Source: VRUE01 sp036557525 (GTDB lineage Bacteria > Actinomycetota > Thermoleophilia > Solirubrobacterales > 70-9). Taken from it: a stretch of 64,000 bases of DNA. Location: assembly GCA_036557525.1 (NCBI GenBank), contig DATBHH010000080.1:1-64000 (forward strand), written 5' to 3'. The translations under genes were made by a program, and so were the position numbers. Positions 1-8,715 of this stretch are shown here, piece by piece (positions within the stretch are counted from its first letter, which is position 1; each line of letters starts with the position of its first letter). The notes under the pieces were generated by a model, which was given only the letters and a program-made list of their open reading frames with translations, searched no databases and was not told the DNA's origin.

Positions 1-1
1 C

Positions 2-238
2 GGCACCAAGGACAACTCGTGCGTCGAGGTCTGTCCCGTCGATTGCATTCACCCGACCCCGGATGAGCCCGACTACGACTCGGTCGAGATGCTCTACATC
101 GACCCCGACGAGTGCATCGACTGCGATGCCTGCGTCGAGGCGTGCCCGGTCGACGCCTGCTTCGCCGAGGACCAGCTCCCGGCGGAGTGGGCCAAATACG
201 CCGAGATCAACGCCGAGTACTACAAGAGCAAGGTCTAG
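2..238 (+). CDS. fdxA: 7Fe ferredoxin (FdxA type), 5' truncated by window edge
   Basis: This is a small soluble electron carrier. The reading frame enters from the left edge and stops at 236-238. The visible part has a cysteine pattern CVEVCPVDC, then CIDCDACVEACPVDAC, which is the two-cluster layout of 3Fe-4S/4Fe-4S ferredoxins. The acidic tail ending YYKSKV is typical of the family. The first cysteine of cluster I lies before the window. The next gene starts 10 bp downstream, so the two could be cotranscribed. The call is secure; the redox partner cannot be inferred. Confidence 0.92.
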   Translation, partial: GTKDNSCVEVCPVDCIHPTPDEPDYDSVEMLYIDPDECIDCDACVEACPVDACFAEDQLPAEWAKYAEINAEYYKSKV

Positions 239-247
239 GCGGGGCGG

Positions 248-988
248 ATGTCGGGCCGGGTCCTGATCGGGCTCGCCGCGTTCCTGTTCGTCGCGGTCGC
301 TCCGGTGGCCGCGACCGCGGATGTGCCACCACCTCCGTACACGGGGGACATGACGTTCCCGCAGATCACGGATCCGTCGGGGCCCGAAGAATTCACCTGG
401 CAGGTGCAGCTGAACGAAAACGAGGTGCTCGAAGCGATCGACGAAGAGTTTGCGGCCGTCTACCACAAGGAAAGCCACTCCGTCGCCTTCCTGATCTCGG
501 CGGAACACGCGCATGACGCCTCGGGTGCGAAAGTCCCGACCAGCCTCACGGTCACCGAGCCCGATCTGATCACCCTCGTCGTCCACCACCGAGCCGGAAA
601 TCCGGCGAACGGCGGGGCTGCGTTCGACTATCCGATTGTGGCGGGCGAGGGCTGGGAAGAGGGTTACGGCGAACCGATCGTCGTCGAAGGTCCAATGGAC
701 GAACGGGAACTCCGCGAAGAACGGGAAAGGCTCGAAAGGGAGATACGCGAACGGAACCCGCCAGCCGCTCCCGCGAGTTCCGGATGCGGGGTGCCGGCGC
801 TGAAGGGCCTGAGCCTTCGGGCCGCGAAGCGGCGCCTTCTCAGGTCCGGCTGCGGCGTCGGCAGGGTCCGGAAGCGGCACGGCGCCCGGCTGAGGACAGG
901 AACCGTCGTCAGGCAGGCGCCACGACCTGGTTCACTGCTTCCGGCTGGATCAGCGGTGAGTGTCACCCTGGCCGGCGGGCGCCATTGA
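248..988 (+). CDS. Secreted protein with C-terminal PASTA domain
   Basis: The 246-residue product begins with a signal peptide (MSGRVLIGLAAFLFVAVAPV, cleavage probably after ATA around residue 24). The central 150 residues are acidic and unrecognised, with a charged EERERLEREIRERN stretch near 165. The last 65 residues form one PASTA-like repeat: CGVPALKGLSLRAAKRRLL, then GCGVGRV and a final VSVTLAGG strand. PASTA domains normally bind peptidoglycan fragments or beta-lactams on Ser/Thr kinases and PBPs, but no kinase or transpeptidase is attached here. A wall-associated role is an inference. The C-terminus resembles that of the subtilase at 42742. Confidence 0.75.
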   Translation: MSGRVLIGLAAFLFVAVAPVAATADVPPPPYTGDMTFPQITDPSGPEEFTWQVQLNENEVLEAIDEEFAAVYHKESHSVAFLISAEHAHDASGAKVPTSLTVTEPDLITLVVHHRAGNPANGGAAFDYPIVAGEGWEEGYGEPIVVEGPMDERELREERERLEREIRERNPPAAPASSGCGVPALKGLSLRAAKRRLLRSGCGVGRVRKRHGARLRTGTVVRQAPRPGSLLPAGSAVSVTLAGGRH

Positions 989-1127
989 ACGGCCGGCGGC
1001 GGCGGCGCCACTGAGCGTCCACGACTGGTGGCTGGGCGAGGGGATCTAGGAGCGGCGCAACCGCCGGGGCTGGTCGGAGGAGGTGGAGCAGCTCGCCGAA
1101 TCGTCGCCTCGGGTGCCGCCGTCTGAG

Positions 1128-1790
1128 TCAGGCCGCCGCTTCCGCCTTCCGGCGCAGCGAGGCGGCGATCTCCGCGGCCGTCATCAGCCGGACTCCGATC
1201 GCTCGCAGCTCATCGCGACCTCGGTCGTAGAGGCCGGAGACAGCGTCCTCAGCGACCACGACCCGAAAGTCCCGCTCGCTCGCCTCATAGATCGAGGTGC
1301 GTGGGCAATTCGGAAAGTTGCAGCCACAGAACGCGAGCGAGGAGACGCCAAGCCCTCGCAGGTGCTCCTCAAGGGGAGTCTCGTAGAACGCCCCCCAGCG
1401 GGGCTTGTAGATGACCACCTCGTTCGGGCCGAGCTCCTGGACCTCCCCGGCCAGAAGACGCTCGGCTTCGAGAACGGCCCCCTGCGGGACCACCCCCTCG
1501 GCGATCTCGGCCCCCGGCGAGCCGGAGATCAGGAGCTTCAGGCCCTCCTCCATGGCGGCGCGCCGACATCGGTCGACATTCGAGCCGTCCTCTCTGTACA
1601 GGCGGACGATGTGAACGATCGGAGCTCCGGCCCGGCGAAATGCATCGCAGAGGAGCGCGGTCGCTCCCGCGGCAGCCGAGGTGCCCGCCACCGCGTGCTC
1701 CCGTCCGTCGAGGACGTCCCGCTGCAGGTCGATCGAGACCAGGGCGATCGAATCGAACTCCGGGCTCACGTAGTCCCGCACACCCGACAA
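1128..1790 (-). CDS. Isochorismatase-like cysteine hydrolase
   Basis: A 220-residue cytosolic hydrolase of the isochorismatase-like superfamily, which cleaves C-N amide or vinyl-ether bonds. All three catalytic positions are visible: Asp in ALVSIDLQRDVL near residue 21, Lys in VIYKPRWGAFYETPL near 129, and the nucleophilic Cys in CGCNFPNCPRTSIYEA near 162. The doubled cysteines around the nucleophile (CGCNFPNCP) are unusual, since most members read TxxCVxxTA. The gene ends towards the window start and sits 18 bp downstream of mrp on the same strand. The substrate is unknown. Confidence 0.8.
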   Translation of the reverse strand: MSGVRDYVSPEFDSIALVSIDLQRDVLDGREHAVAGTSAAAGATALLCDAFRRAGAPIVHIVRLYREDGSNVDRCRRAAMEEGLKLLISGSPGAEIAEGVVPQGAVLEAERLLAGEVQELGPNEVVIYKPRWGAFYETPLEEHLRGLGVSSLAFCGCNFPNCPRTSIYEASERDFRVVVAEDAVSGLYDRGRDELRAIGVRLMTAAEIAASLRRKAEAAA

Positions 1791-1808
1791 ACTACCGCGG
1801 GGCCGACG

Positions 1809-2966
1809 CTACTGAACGACCGGGAGCGGGGTGCCGCTGAGCGGCTTCTGCTCGGCGGCGGCCGGCGTCGCCTGCAGGACCGGCAGCTCCTGCGGCGTCG
1901 CGGCGACGATCCCGCGGGCCGTCTCGCGGATCGCCTGCGAGGCGGGCGAGTCGGGCTCGGCGGTGACCAGCGGCGAGCCGGAGTCGGCGTGCTCGCGGAG
2001 CGCCTCCGACAGCGGCACCTTGCCGAGCAACGGCACGTCGAGCTCGTCGGCGAGGGCCTGGCCGCCGCCCTCGCCGAAGATCGTGAAGCGCTCGCCGTCG
2101 GGAGTCGTGAAGCCGGACATGTTCTCGACCACCCCGAGCAGCTCGAGGTCGAATTTGGACGCCATCTCGGCGCCGCGGCGGGCGACCGACTGGGCGGCGG
2201 GCTGCGGCGTGGTCACGATCAGGAACTTCGCCTGCGGCAGCAGCTGCGCGAGGGTCATCGAGACGTCGCCGGTGCCGGGCGGCAGGTCGAGGAGGAGGTA
2301 CTCGAGGTCGCCCCAGGCGACGTCCTCGAGAAACTGCTGGATCGCCTTGTGGAGCATCGGGCCGCGCCAGACGACGGCCGAGTTCTCCTCGACGAAGAAT
2401 CCGATCGACATCACCTTGACGCCGCCGGCAGAGGACAGCGGCAGGATCTTGCGCTCGGCGTTGACATCCGGTTTGCGGTTGACGCCGAGCATGCGCGGGA
2501 TCGAGTAGCCGTAGACGTCGCAGTCGAGGGCGCCGGCAGGGTGGCCTTCGGCGGTCAGCGCCGCCGCGAGGTTCGCGGTCATCGTCGACTTGCCGACCCC
2601 GCCCTTTCCGGAGGCGACGCAGATGACGTTCTTGACCTCGGCCAGCGCCCCCTCCGGCAGGCGGCCGCGGCCCAGCGCTTTCTGCAGGCCCCCCTTCTCC
2701 TCGTCGGAGAGGACGTCGAATCCGACCGCGACCGCGGTCACCCCCTCGACCGCCCCCACCTGCTGGGCGACGGCCTGTTCGAAGTGGGCGCGGATCGGGC
2801 AGCCGGCGGTGGTCAGCGATACGACCACCTCGACCCGGCCGTCGTCGCCGATCTCGATCGAGCGCACCATGCCGAGCTCGACGATCGAGCGGCGGAGCTC
2901 GGGGTCGATCACCGTCCGCAGGCTCTCGGTGATCTGGTCCTTGGTCGGAAGTGCCATCGGACCCAT
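1809..2966 (-). CDS. mrp: Mrp/ApbC-type P-loop iron-sulfur carrier ATPase
   Basis: A 385-residue protein with an N-terminal MIP18/DUF59 domain (residues 5-95, including TTAGCPIRAHF) joined to a ParA-like NTPase carrying the deviant Walker A motif ASGKGGVGKST and LLLDLPPGTGD. Such proteins carry Fe-S clusters to apoproteins. The CxxC cluster ligand of many Mrp proteins, normally after ENMS, is absent; here the sequence is ENMSGFTTPDGERFTIFG, as in actinobacterial homologues I know. The start could be ATG 2966 or ATG 2957 (MALPTKDQ); neither has a clear ribosome-binding site. Confidence 0.92.
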   Translation of the reverse strand: MGPMALPTKDQITESLRTVIDPELRRSIVELGMVRSIEIGDDGRVEVVVSLTTAGCPIRAHFEQAVAQQVGAVEGVTAVAVGFDVLSDEEKGGLQKALGRGRLPEGALAEVKNVICVASGKGGVGKSTMTANLAAALTAEGHPAGALDCDVYGYSIPRMLGVNRKPDVNAERKILPLSSAGGVKVMSIGFFVEENSAVVWRGPMLHKAIQQFLEDVAWGDLEYLLLDLPPGTGDVSMTLAQLLPQAKFLIVTTPQPAAQSVARRGAEMASKFDLELLGVVENMSGFTTPDGERFTIFGEGGGQALADELDVPLLGKVPLSEALREHADSGSPLVTAEPDSPASQAIRETARGIVAATPQELPVLQATPAAAEQKPLSGTPLPVVQ

Positions 2967-3073
2967 TCTCGCAAAGCCGGAATGTGACCTCGTTCACACG
3001 CGATGAACGCTCCCTCGGGAGGCCGCGTAGTCCGCACAGGTTTTTCGACCCCTCCACCACGAAAGGGATGTCA

Positions 3074-3835
3074 ATGCTCAACTGGCTCAAGAGGTCGGGC
3101 CACGCGACCGTGGTCGCCTACCTGGCCCTCTTTCTCGCGCTGAGCGGCGGCGCGATCGCGGTCGCCTCCGGCGGAGTGAGGATCAACGGCGGCAAGCTGA
3201 GGCAGCGAAGCGTCTCCGGCAGGTCGCTGAAGAAGCACACGATCACCGGGACCGAGGTGAACCTGAGCAAGCTCGGCAAGGTCCCGTCGGCGCAGGCCGC
3301 CGACACGGCGACCAGGGCGGGAACGGCGAATGTCGCCGGCGGCCTGGCGACGATGACGGCCTTCAGCTCGACCAGGACCACCGCGAGCGCGAAAGGAACC
3401 AACATCATCACGGCGCTCGAAGCCGCCCGACCGGTGCCGCTGTACGAAGACAGCCACTTCATGCTCTACGGCAAATGCGTCACCGACGAAGCCAGCGGCC
3501 TGGCGACCGGAGTGCTCTACATCGCGACCAAGCAGAACGGGGCGATCTTCGACGGCGAAGAGGATGAACTTCCGGGCGGCCTCGAAGAAGGCGGCCCCGA
3601 AGAAAGCTTCCTCAACACCGACAGCCCGGAGGATTCCCGCGAAGTCGAGCGGGAAACCGCCCTGGATAAAGAAGCGAACATCCAGGAAAGCGAGGACTTC
3701 GCCGCCACCGCCGCCGACGGCTACTCGATCACGGGGCCCTGGCAGCTCGCGGTGAAGCACGGGACGCTGCCGGCCGGCGGAGCCTACGGGTCCGGCGACG
3801 TCTGCCTGTTCGCCGGGTACGTGCTCCACTCCTAG
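3074..3835 (+). CDS. Membrane-anchored or secreted protein with LALFLALSGG leader
   Basis: A 253-residue exported protein. The start is taken at ATG 3074 because GAAAGGG lies 6 nt upstream; ATG 3068 is too close to that site. Residues 10-32 (HATVVAYLALFLALSGGAIA) form a signal or anchor segment, followed by NGGKLRQRSVSGRSLKKHTITGTEV. This is the leader-plus-short-repeat layout shared with the genes ending at 30473 and 45465. The middle contains a very acidic region (GEEDELPGGLEEGG). No enzymatic motif is visible. Glu is encoded mainly by GAA. The function is unknown; a cell-surface role is inferred. Confidence 0.75.
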   Translation: MLNWLKRSGHATVVAYLALFLALSGGAIAVASGGVRINGGKLRQRSVSGRSLKKHTITGTEVNLSKLGKVPSAQAADTATRAGTANVAGGLATMTAFSSTRTTASAKGTNIITALEAARPVPLYEDSHFMLYGKCVTDEASGLATGVLYIATKQNGAIFDGEEDELPGGLEEGGPEESFLNTDSPEDSREVERETALDKEANIQESEDFAATAADGYSITGPWQLAVKHGTLPAGGAYGSGDVCLFAGYVLHS

Positions 3836-3844
3836 GCATCTCAG

Positions 3845-3881
3845 CCTCGCCGCCGCGGGCCACCGGGCCGCGGCGGCGAGG
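3845..3881 (+). terminator. Perfect 14-bp GC hairpin after the secreted gene
   Basis: Bases 3845-3858 (CCTCGCCGCCGCGG) are exactly complementary to 3868-3881, with a 9-nt loop. The hairpin starts 9 bp after the stop at 3835. There is no T tract, so it is a terminator-like or mRNA-stabilising hairpin rather than a textbook intrinsic terminator. Confidence 0.6.
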
Positions 3882-3950
3882 GCTCACGCGGGGGAGAGAT
3901 CACGGGGCTGGTCGCTTGGCCTCCGAACGGACTTCTTCGGAGGGGGATCG

Positions 3951-6215
3951 ATGCCGGGTGCACGCGTCGCAAAGGTGAGGATCGTCGGGCTTGGAATTGC
4001 GCTGGCGCTGGCCGTGCTGCTCCTCGTCGCTCGCGAAGCCGAGGCCGGCAAGTACTCGGTCGCGCAGTGCGGCTGGCATCTCGGCGCCGACGCCAACTGG
4101 GCCGACACCACCGGCGGCGCCAAGTTCCGTCCCGACTCCTATTGCGCCACACCCGCGACCGCCGATCCGTTCGACGGCGCCCACCTGAAGAGCTTCACCC
4201 AGGCGGGACAGACCGTCTCGGGCACCCGTTACGCGCGCTGGCGCTGGGACGCGCCGCCGGGCACCGCAATCACCCGGGTCTCGGGCACCTGGTGGCACGC
4301 GCTCCACGACGGGATCGAGCAGCGGATCGGCGGAATATCGGCAGCCGGCTTCTCGCCCTTTGCGAGCGCTTCCGTCACCGACGTCACCCCGCAGAACTTC
4401 GTCGCCGGCTTCTCGCCGCCGGCCTCGGCCCTCGAGGACAGGCTGCTCTGCGCGCGCGCCGAATCGAAGTGGTGCAGCCTCGAACCGGGCTCGTGGTCGG
4501 CGGTCCGAGCGCTGACGATCACGATCGAAGACAACGGCCCCCCGGCGGCCGGCCTGGGGGGCGAGATCACCGCCGGGGGTTGGCGACGCGGCGTCCAGGG
4601 GGTCGGCTTCTGGGGCAGCGACGGCGGCGCCGGGGTCCGCTACGGAGAAACGTCGATCGACGGCGGCCGTGTCGCCCTGACCGAGTACCCGTGTGAAAAG
4701 TCGCTGATCAGCGGCGAGTGGCGGGCGACGCGGATGCGGCCCTGCCTGACCGGCGTATCCGGCTCCGCCGCGATCGACACGACCCGGTTCAGCGACGGCA
4801 ACCACGCGCTCGGTCACTGCGCGACCGATTTCGCCGGCAACGTCGGCTGCGCGGCGCCGGTCACGGTCGGGATCGACAACAACCCCCCGGCCCATCCGCG
4901 AACCCCGGCGCTCGCCGGCGGGGAGGAATGGCGGCGGACCGACGACTTCGACCTCTCCTGGTCGAATCCCGACCAGGGACCGGCGAGCCCGATCTGGGGC
5001 GCCTACTGGCGGATCACCGGGCCCGCCGGCTACGACACCGGGGTCAGGCTGGCCCCGGGCCGGAACGTCGCCTCCCTCACCGACCGGTCGGTCCCCGGAC
5101 CGGGCGCCTACACCCTCCATCTCTGGCTGCGGGACGAAGCCGGCAACGATGCCGCCTCGACCGCGGTCGACGTCCCGCTGCGGCTCGACAACGTCGCCCC
5201 CGGGCTCGGCTTCGAGCCGACCCCGGATCGCGACCCCGCCGCGGACCTGCCCGACTCAGTCGCGGCCGAGGTCACCGACGCCCACTCCGGCCCGAAGAGC
5301 GGCGAGATCGCATTCCGGCGGCTCGGCGGCGAGAACTGGTCGGACCTTCCGACCAAGCTCGTCCCGGGTGCTGCGGCTGACAGGGCGCGCCTCCTCGCTT
5401 CCCTCCCCCGCGACCTCGGCCCGGGCACGTATCTGTTCCGCGCCGACGCGGCCGACGCGGCGGGGAACACGGCGACGACGACGCGACGGGTCGACGGAAC
5501 CGAGATGGCGCTGCGGCGGGTCGCGGTGCCGGCGAGCCGCGAGCGGTCGGCGACCCACTCCTCCAGGGAGAGGACCAGGCTCTACGCCCGGCTCCGCTGG
5601 CGGCATCGCAGCGGCACCGAGATCACCGTCCCGTTCGGGGTCGCCTCGATCCTCAGCGGCAGGCTCCTCAACGCCGATGGCGCCGGCCTCGCCGACCGTT
5701 CGCTGCGGGTCGTCTCGCGCCCGTCGCGCGGAGCCCTCTCCCGGACCAGGGTCGACGAGGTTCGAACCGGCCGGCACGGCGGCTTCCGGTTGCCGCTGCC
5801 GCCCGGGCCGTCGCGACGGATCACGGTCGAGTTCGCCGGCGACGAAGGGCTCGAGGCCTCGCGTCGGCCCGGGATCGCGCTCCGGGTCCGCGGTGCGGTC
5901 GCCCTTCGGGCGGAGCCGACCGCGGTGCCGGCCGGAGGCGTCGTCCACTTCTCCGGAAGGGTCAGGGCGAGGGGCGCGCCGCTCCCCCGCCGCGGCAAGC
6001 TGATCGCGATCCAGTACTACGAGACCTCCGCCCGAAGCTGGCGCCCGGTCCTCTTCGTCCGCAGCGACCGCGGCGGCCGCTTCCGCGCCCGCTACCGGTT
6101 CCGCTACCTGACCGGGGCGGCGCGGATCAGGTTCCGCGCCGTTGCCCTCGCCGAGGAGCGCTGGCCCTACGCGACCGGGGCCTCGCCGCCGCTGACGGTC
6201 CGAGTGGGCGGCTGA
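3951..6215 (+). CDS. Large secreted protein with Ig-like repeats
   Basis: A 754-residue exported protein. The signal peptide covers residues 1-32 (RIVGLGIALALAVLLLVA, then AEAGKYSV). The mature N-terminus (YSVAQCGWHLGADANWADTT, residues 35-180) looks like a galactose-binding-like beta domain. Residues 190-430 hold two Ig-like units of the style found in bacterial surface proteins (DNGPP..., GNVGCAAPVTVGIDNNPP, RDEAGNDAASTAVDVPLRLDN). The C-terminal third has two more beta domains (ADRSLRVVSRPSRG, FSGRVRARGAPLPRRG). I see no catalytic residues. It ends 36 bp before the cyclophilin gene. Such proteins are common in Solirubrobacterales; the role is unknown. Confidence 0.75.
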   Translation: MPGARVAKVRIVGLGIALALAVLLLVAREAEAGKYSVAQCGWHLGADANWADTTGGAKFRPDSYCATPATADPFDGAHLKSFTQAGQTVSGTRYARWRWDAPPGTAITRVSGTWWHALHDGIEQRIGGISAAGFSPFASASVTDVTPQNFVAGFSPPASALEDRLLCARAESKWCSLEPGSWSAVRALTITIEDNGPPAAGLGGEITAGGWRRGVQGVGFWGSDGGAGVRYGETSIDGGRVALTEYPCEKSLISGEWRATRMRPCLTGVSGSAAIDTTRFSDGNHALGHCATDFAGNVGCAAPVTVGIDNNPPAHPRTPALAGGEEWRRTDDFDLSWSNPDQGPASPIWGAYWRITGPAGYDTGVRLAPGRNVASLTDRSVPGPGAYTLHLWLRDEAGNDAASTAVDVPLRLDNVAPGLGFEPTPDRDPAADLPDSVAAEVTDAHSGPKSGEIAFRRLGGENWSDLPTKLVPGAAADRARLLASLPRDLGPGTYLFRADAADAAGNTATTTRRVDGTEMALRRVAVPASRERSATHSSRERTRLYARLRWRHRSGTEITVPFGVASILSGRLLNADGAGLADRSLRVVSRPSRGALSRTRVDEVRTGRHGGFRLPLPPGPSRRITVEFAGDEGLEASRRPGIALRVRGAVALRAEPTAVPAGGVVHFSGRVRARGAPLPRRGKLIAIQYYETSARSWRPVLFVRSDRGGRFRARYRFRYLTGAARIRFRAVALAEERWPYATGASPPLTVRVGG

Positions 6216-6250
6216 TCGATAGGGTGGTCGAGCGAACGAGGTTTTGTGAA

Positions 6251-6709
6251 ATGTCGCAGGCCACCCTCCACACCAGCGCCGGGCCGATCGTGATCGAGTT
6301 GCACGACGAGGACGCCCCGAAGACGGTCGAGAACTTCCGCAAGCTCGCCGGTGAAGGCTTCTACGACGGCCTCATCTTCCACCGCGTGATCCCCGACTTC
6401 ATGATCCAGGGCGGCTGCCCGGAGGGGACCGGAACCGGCGGCCCGGGCTACACCTTCGAGGACGAGATCAACGATCACGGGGTCGTCAGGGGCGCGCTGG
6501 CGATGGCCAACGCCGGGCCCGACACCAACGGATCCCAGTTCTTCATCGTCACCACCGAGGCGGCGCCGTGGCTCGACGGCAAGCACACCGTCTTCGGTGT
6601 CGTCGTCGACGGGATGGACGCCGTCGAAGCGGTCGAGGCGACGCCGACCGACGCCGGCGACCGGCCGATCGAGCCGCAGACGATCGAGCGGGTCGAGCTC
6701 TCCGGGTAG
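6251..6709 (+). CDS. ppiA: Cyclophilin-type peptidyl-prolyl cis-trans isomerase
   Basis: A 152-residue single-domain cyclophilin without a signal peptide, so it is cytosolic. It catalyses proline isomerisation during folding. Diagnostic segments are FHRVIPDFMIQGG (catalytic Arg in FHRV), GALAMANAGPDTNGSQFFI, and WLDGKHTVFG. ATG 6251 is preferred over the in-frame upstream GTG at 6224 because the protein then begins MSQATLHTSAGPIVIEL, the normal family start, and GAGG lies about 9 nt upstream. It ends 1 bp before the convergent PadR gene. Confidence 0.95.
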   Translation: MSQATLHTSAGPIVIELHDEDAPKTVENFRKLAGEGFYDGLIFHRVIPDFMIQGGCPEGTGTGGPGYTFEDEINDHGVVRGALAMANAGPDTNGSQFFIVTTEAAPWLDGKHTVFGVVVDGMDAVEAVEATPTDAGDRPIEPQTIERVELSG

Positions 6710-6710
6710 C

Positions 6711-7217
6711 TCACTCCTCAAGCCGCGACCAGAACCGCAGCCACTGCTTCTCGTGGGCGATGCCCCCCTCGAGGGTGATTCGGGGTCCCTCCAGCAGATG
6801 CTCGCCGAGCTCGAGGATGCTTTCGTATTCCTCGAGCTTGGCCCGGTGGGCGGCCAGCTGGCGGGTCGCCAGCGGGCCGGGATCCGCCCCGAAGAAGACC
6901 TTCAACAGCGCCGGGTCGCGGAGCTCGGGAAGGTCGTCGGTCGTCTCCGCGACCCAGTCGGCGAGCGCCCGGCGCCCCTTCGCGGTGATCCGGTAGTGCC
7001 TCCTGCGCCGGCCCACCTTCTCGCGCCGCTCTGTCACGTAGCCGGCCGCCGCCAGCCGTTCCGGCTCGGAATAGAGCTGGGCGTGCTGGAGCGACCAGAA
7101 GTTCCCGAGGCTGATGGCGACGCCCTGTTTGAGTTCGTAGGGCGTCGACTCGCCGGCGATCCCGAGCATGCCGAGGACGATGTAGGAGGTTGGGGTCAGT
7201 CGGATATCGCTTGACAT
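6711..7217 (-). CDS. PadR-family transcriptional regulator
   Basis: A 168-residue regulator with an N-terminal winged helix (LTPTSYIVLGMLGIAGESTPYELKQGV, then YSEPERLAAAGYVTER) and the basic wing EKVGRRRRHYRITAKGRRAL. A C-terminal helical Vir-like part (residues 95-165) serves dimerisation in this family. It is divergent from the carotenoid oxygenase, separated by 61 bp holding two face-to-face promoters. It therefore probably represses both itself and the oxygenase. The ligand is unknown. Confidence 0.9.
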   Translation of the reverse strand: MSSDIRLTPTSYIVLGMLGIAGESTPYELKQGVAISLGNFWSLQHAQLYSEPERLAAAGYVTERREKVGRRRRHYRITAKGRRALADWVAETTDDLPELRDPALLKVFFGADPGPLATRQLAAHRAKLEEYESILELGEHLLEGPRITLEGGIAHEKQWLRFWSRLEE

Positions 7218-7239
7218 GGGTCCCGGTCGGCAGTATAAG
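7211..7239 (+). promoter_or_regulatory. Strong sigma-70-like promoter for the carotenoid oxygenase
   Basis: The -35 box TTGACA at 7211-7216 and the -10 box TATAAG at 7234-7239 are separated by 17 nt. The -35 box overlaps the first codon of the divergent padR-like gene. The predicted start of transcription is near 7246, leaving a leader of about 33 nt with AAGGAGG at 7268-7274. Confidence 0.7.
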
Positions 7240-7240
7240 A

Positions 7241-7269
7241 AGTATCGTCTATTGTGGACGGTCTATCAA
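7241..7269 (-). promoter_or_regulatory. Promoter for the PadR gene, facing the oxygenase promoter
   Basis: Read on the minus strand, TTGATA (7269-7264) and GATACT (7246-7241) are separated by 17 nt. The -10 box lies one base from the -10 box of the opposing promoter, so RNA polymerase cannot occupy both. The match is weaker than for the forward promoter (5/6 and 4/6). Confidence 0.5.
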
Positions 7270-7278
7270 GGAGGAATC

Positions 7279-8706
7279 ATGACCGCTGAGGCGCAGACCG
7301 TAACCGGCCGGGAGTACGCACTGGGCTTCGAGACCCTCGAGTCCGAGGTCGAGCTCGAATCGCTTCCCGTCGAGGGGTCGATCCCGGAGTGGCTCGCGGG
7401 CAGCCTGGTGCGGAACGGCCCGGCCAGGTACGAGGTCGGCGAGAGGCGCATGCGGCACTGGTTCGACGGCCTCGCGATGCTGCATCGCTTCGGCTTCGCC
7501 GGCGGCTCGGTCTCCTATGCCAACCGCTTCCTCCGCACCGGGGCCTACCGCGAGGCCGAGCAGGGGAAGATCTCCTACCGCGAGTTCGCCACCGATCCCT
7601 GCCGCTCGATCTTCAAGCGGGCGGCGACGATGTTCCGCCCGGGCTTCTCGGACAACTGCAACGTCAACCTCGCGAAGCTCGGCGACGAGTACATCGCGAT
7701 GACCGAGACGCCGCTCCCGGTCGCCTTCGACCCCGAGACCCTCGACGCGCTCGGCGTCGCCTATGAGCCGCCCGGCATGCACGCCACCGCCCACCCCCAC
7801 TTCGACCGCGAGAGCGGCGAGCTGCTCGCCTACGTCACCCACTTCGGACCGCGGTCCGAGTACCGGCTCTACGCCCAGCGCGACCGCTCGCACCAGCGTC
7901 GGATCGGGTCGCACCGTGTGTCGGAGCCTTCCTACATGCACAGCTTCGCGCTGACCGAGCGCCACCTCGTCCTCGTCACCTTCCCGCTCGTCGTCAACCC
8001 GCTCCAGCTCGCCCTCGGCGGCCGGCCCTTCATCGAGAACTACCGCTGGAAGCCGGAGCTCGGGACGACGTTTCTGGTCTTCGATCGCAACAGCGGTGAG
8101 CTCGTCCGCACGGTCGAGGCTGGGCCCTGCTTCTCCTTCCACCACATCAACGCCTTCGAGAGCGGCTCGGAGATCGTGATCGACATGGCCTCCTACCCGG
8201 ACGCCTCGATCGTCGACTCGCTCTACCTCGATCGCGTCCGGCGCGAGCCGCCTAGCGGGTCGGCCCTGGCGCGGCCGGTCCGCTACCGGATCCTTCCCGA
8301 CCGCGACGATGCGGTCGAAGAGGGGCTGAGCGACGCGAGCCTGGAGCTGCCGCAGATCGACTACGGCGAGCGCAACGGGCGCCCGTACCGCTTCCTCTAC
8401 GGGATCGGCGCCCACCAGGACGGCGACTCGCCCGACTTCGTCGACCGGCTGCTGAAGGTCGACGTCGAAAGCGGCGAGGAGCTGAGCTGGTTCGAGCAGG
8501 GCTCATATCCCGGCGAGCCGGTGTTCGTTCCCTCGCCGGAGCCCGATCGGGGTGAGGACCAGGGGGTGCTGCTCTCGGTCGTCCTCGAGACTCGCAGCGC
8601 CTCCTCGTTCCTGCTCGTCCTCGACGCCCGGACCCTCACCGAGGTCGGCCGGGCACGGGTCCCGCACCACATCCCGTTCGGGTTCCACGGGCAGTACTTC
8701 GACTGA
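7279..8706 (+). CDS. Carotenoid cleavage oxygenase (RPE65/CCD family)
   Basis: A 475-residue iron(II) dioxygenase that cleaves a C=C bond of carotenoids, apocarotenoids or stilbene-like substrates. The four iron-binding His residues are visible: His172 (ATAHPHFD), His221 (SYMHSFALT), His288 (FSFHHINAF) and His470 (FGFHGQYFD), on the seven-bladed propeller expected for the family. The length is normal. ATG 7279 is chosen for AAGGAGG 4 nt upstream. No carotenoid biosynthesis gene is visible nearby. Regulation is probably by the divergent PadR protein. Confidence 0.92.
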   Translation: MTAEAQTVTGREYALGFETLESEVELESLPVEGSIPEWLAGSLVRNGPARYEVGERRMRHWFDGLAMLHRFGFAGGSVSYANRFLRTGAYREAEQGKISYREFATDPCRSIFKRAATMFRPGFSDNCNVNLAKLGDEYIAMTETPLPVAFDPETLDALGVAYEPPGMHATAHPHFDRESGELLAYVTHFGPRSEYRLYAQRDRSHQRRIGSHRVSEPSYMHSFALTERHLVLVTFPLVVNPLQLALGGRPFIENYRWKPELGTTFLVFDRNSGELVRTVEAGPCFSFHHINAFESGSEIVIDMASYPDASIVDSLYLDRVRREPPSGSALARPVRYRILPDRDDAVEEGLSDASLELPQIDYGERNGRPYRFLYGIGAHQDGDSPDFVDRLLKVDVESGEELSWFEQGSYPGEPVFVPSPEPDRGEDQGVLLSVVLETRSASSFLLVLDARTLTEVGRARVPHHIPFGFHGQYFD

Positions 8707-8715
8707 GGCCGGGAA

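Noticed and set aside
1083..2987. A 634-codon open frame on the plus strand opposite the isochorismatase-like and mrp genes
   Set aside because: It lies antisense to two clearly recognised genes, its translation is Arg/Gly/Asp-rich without domains, and such long shadow frames are expected at this GC content.
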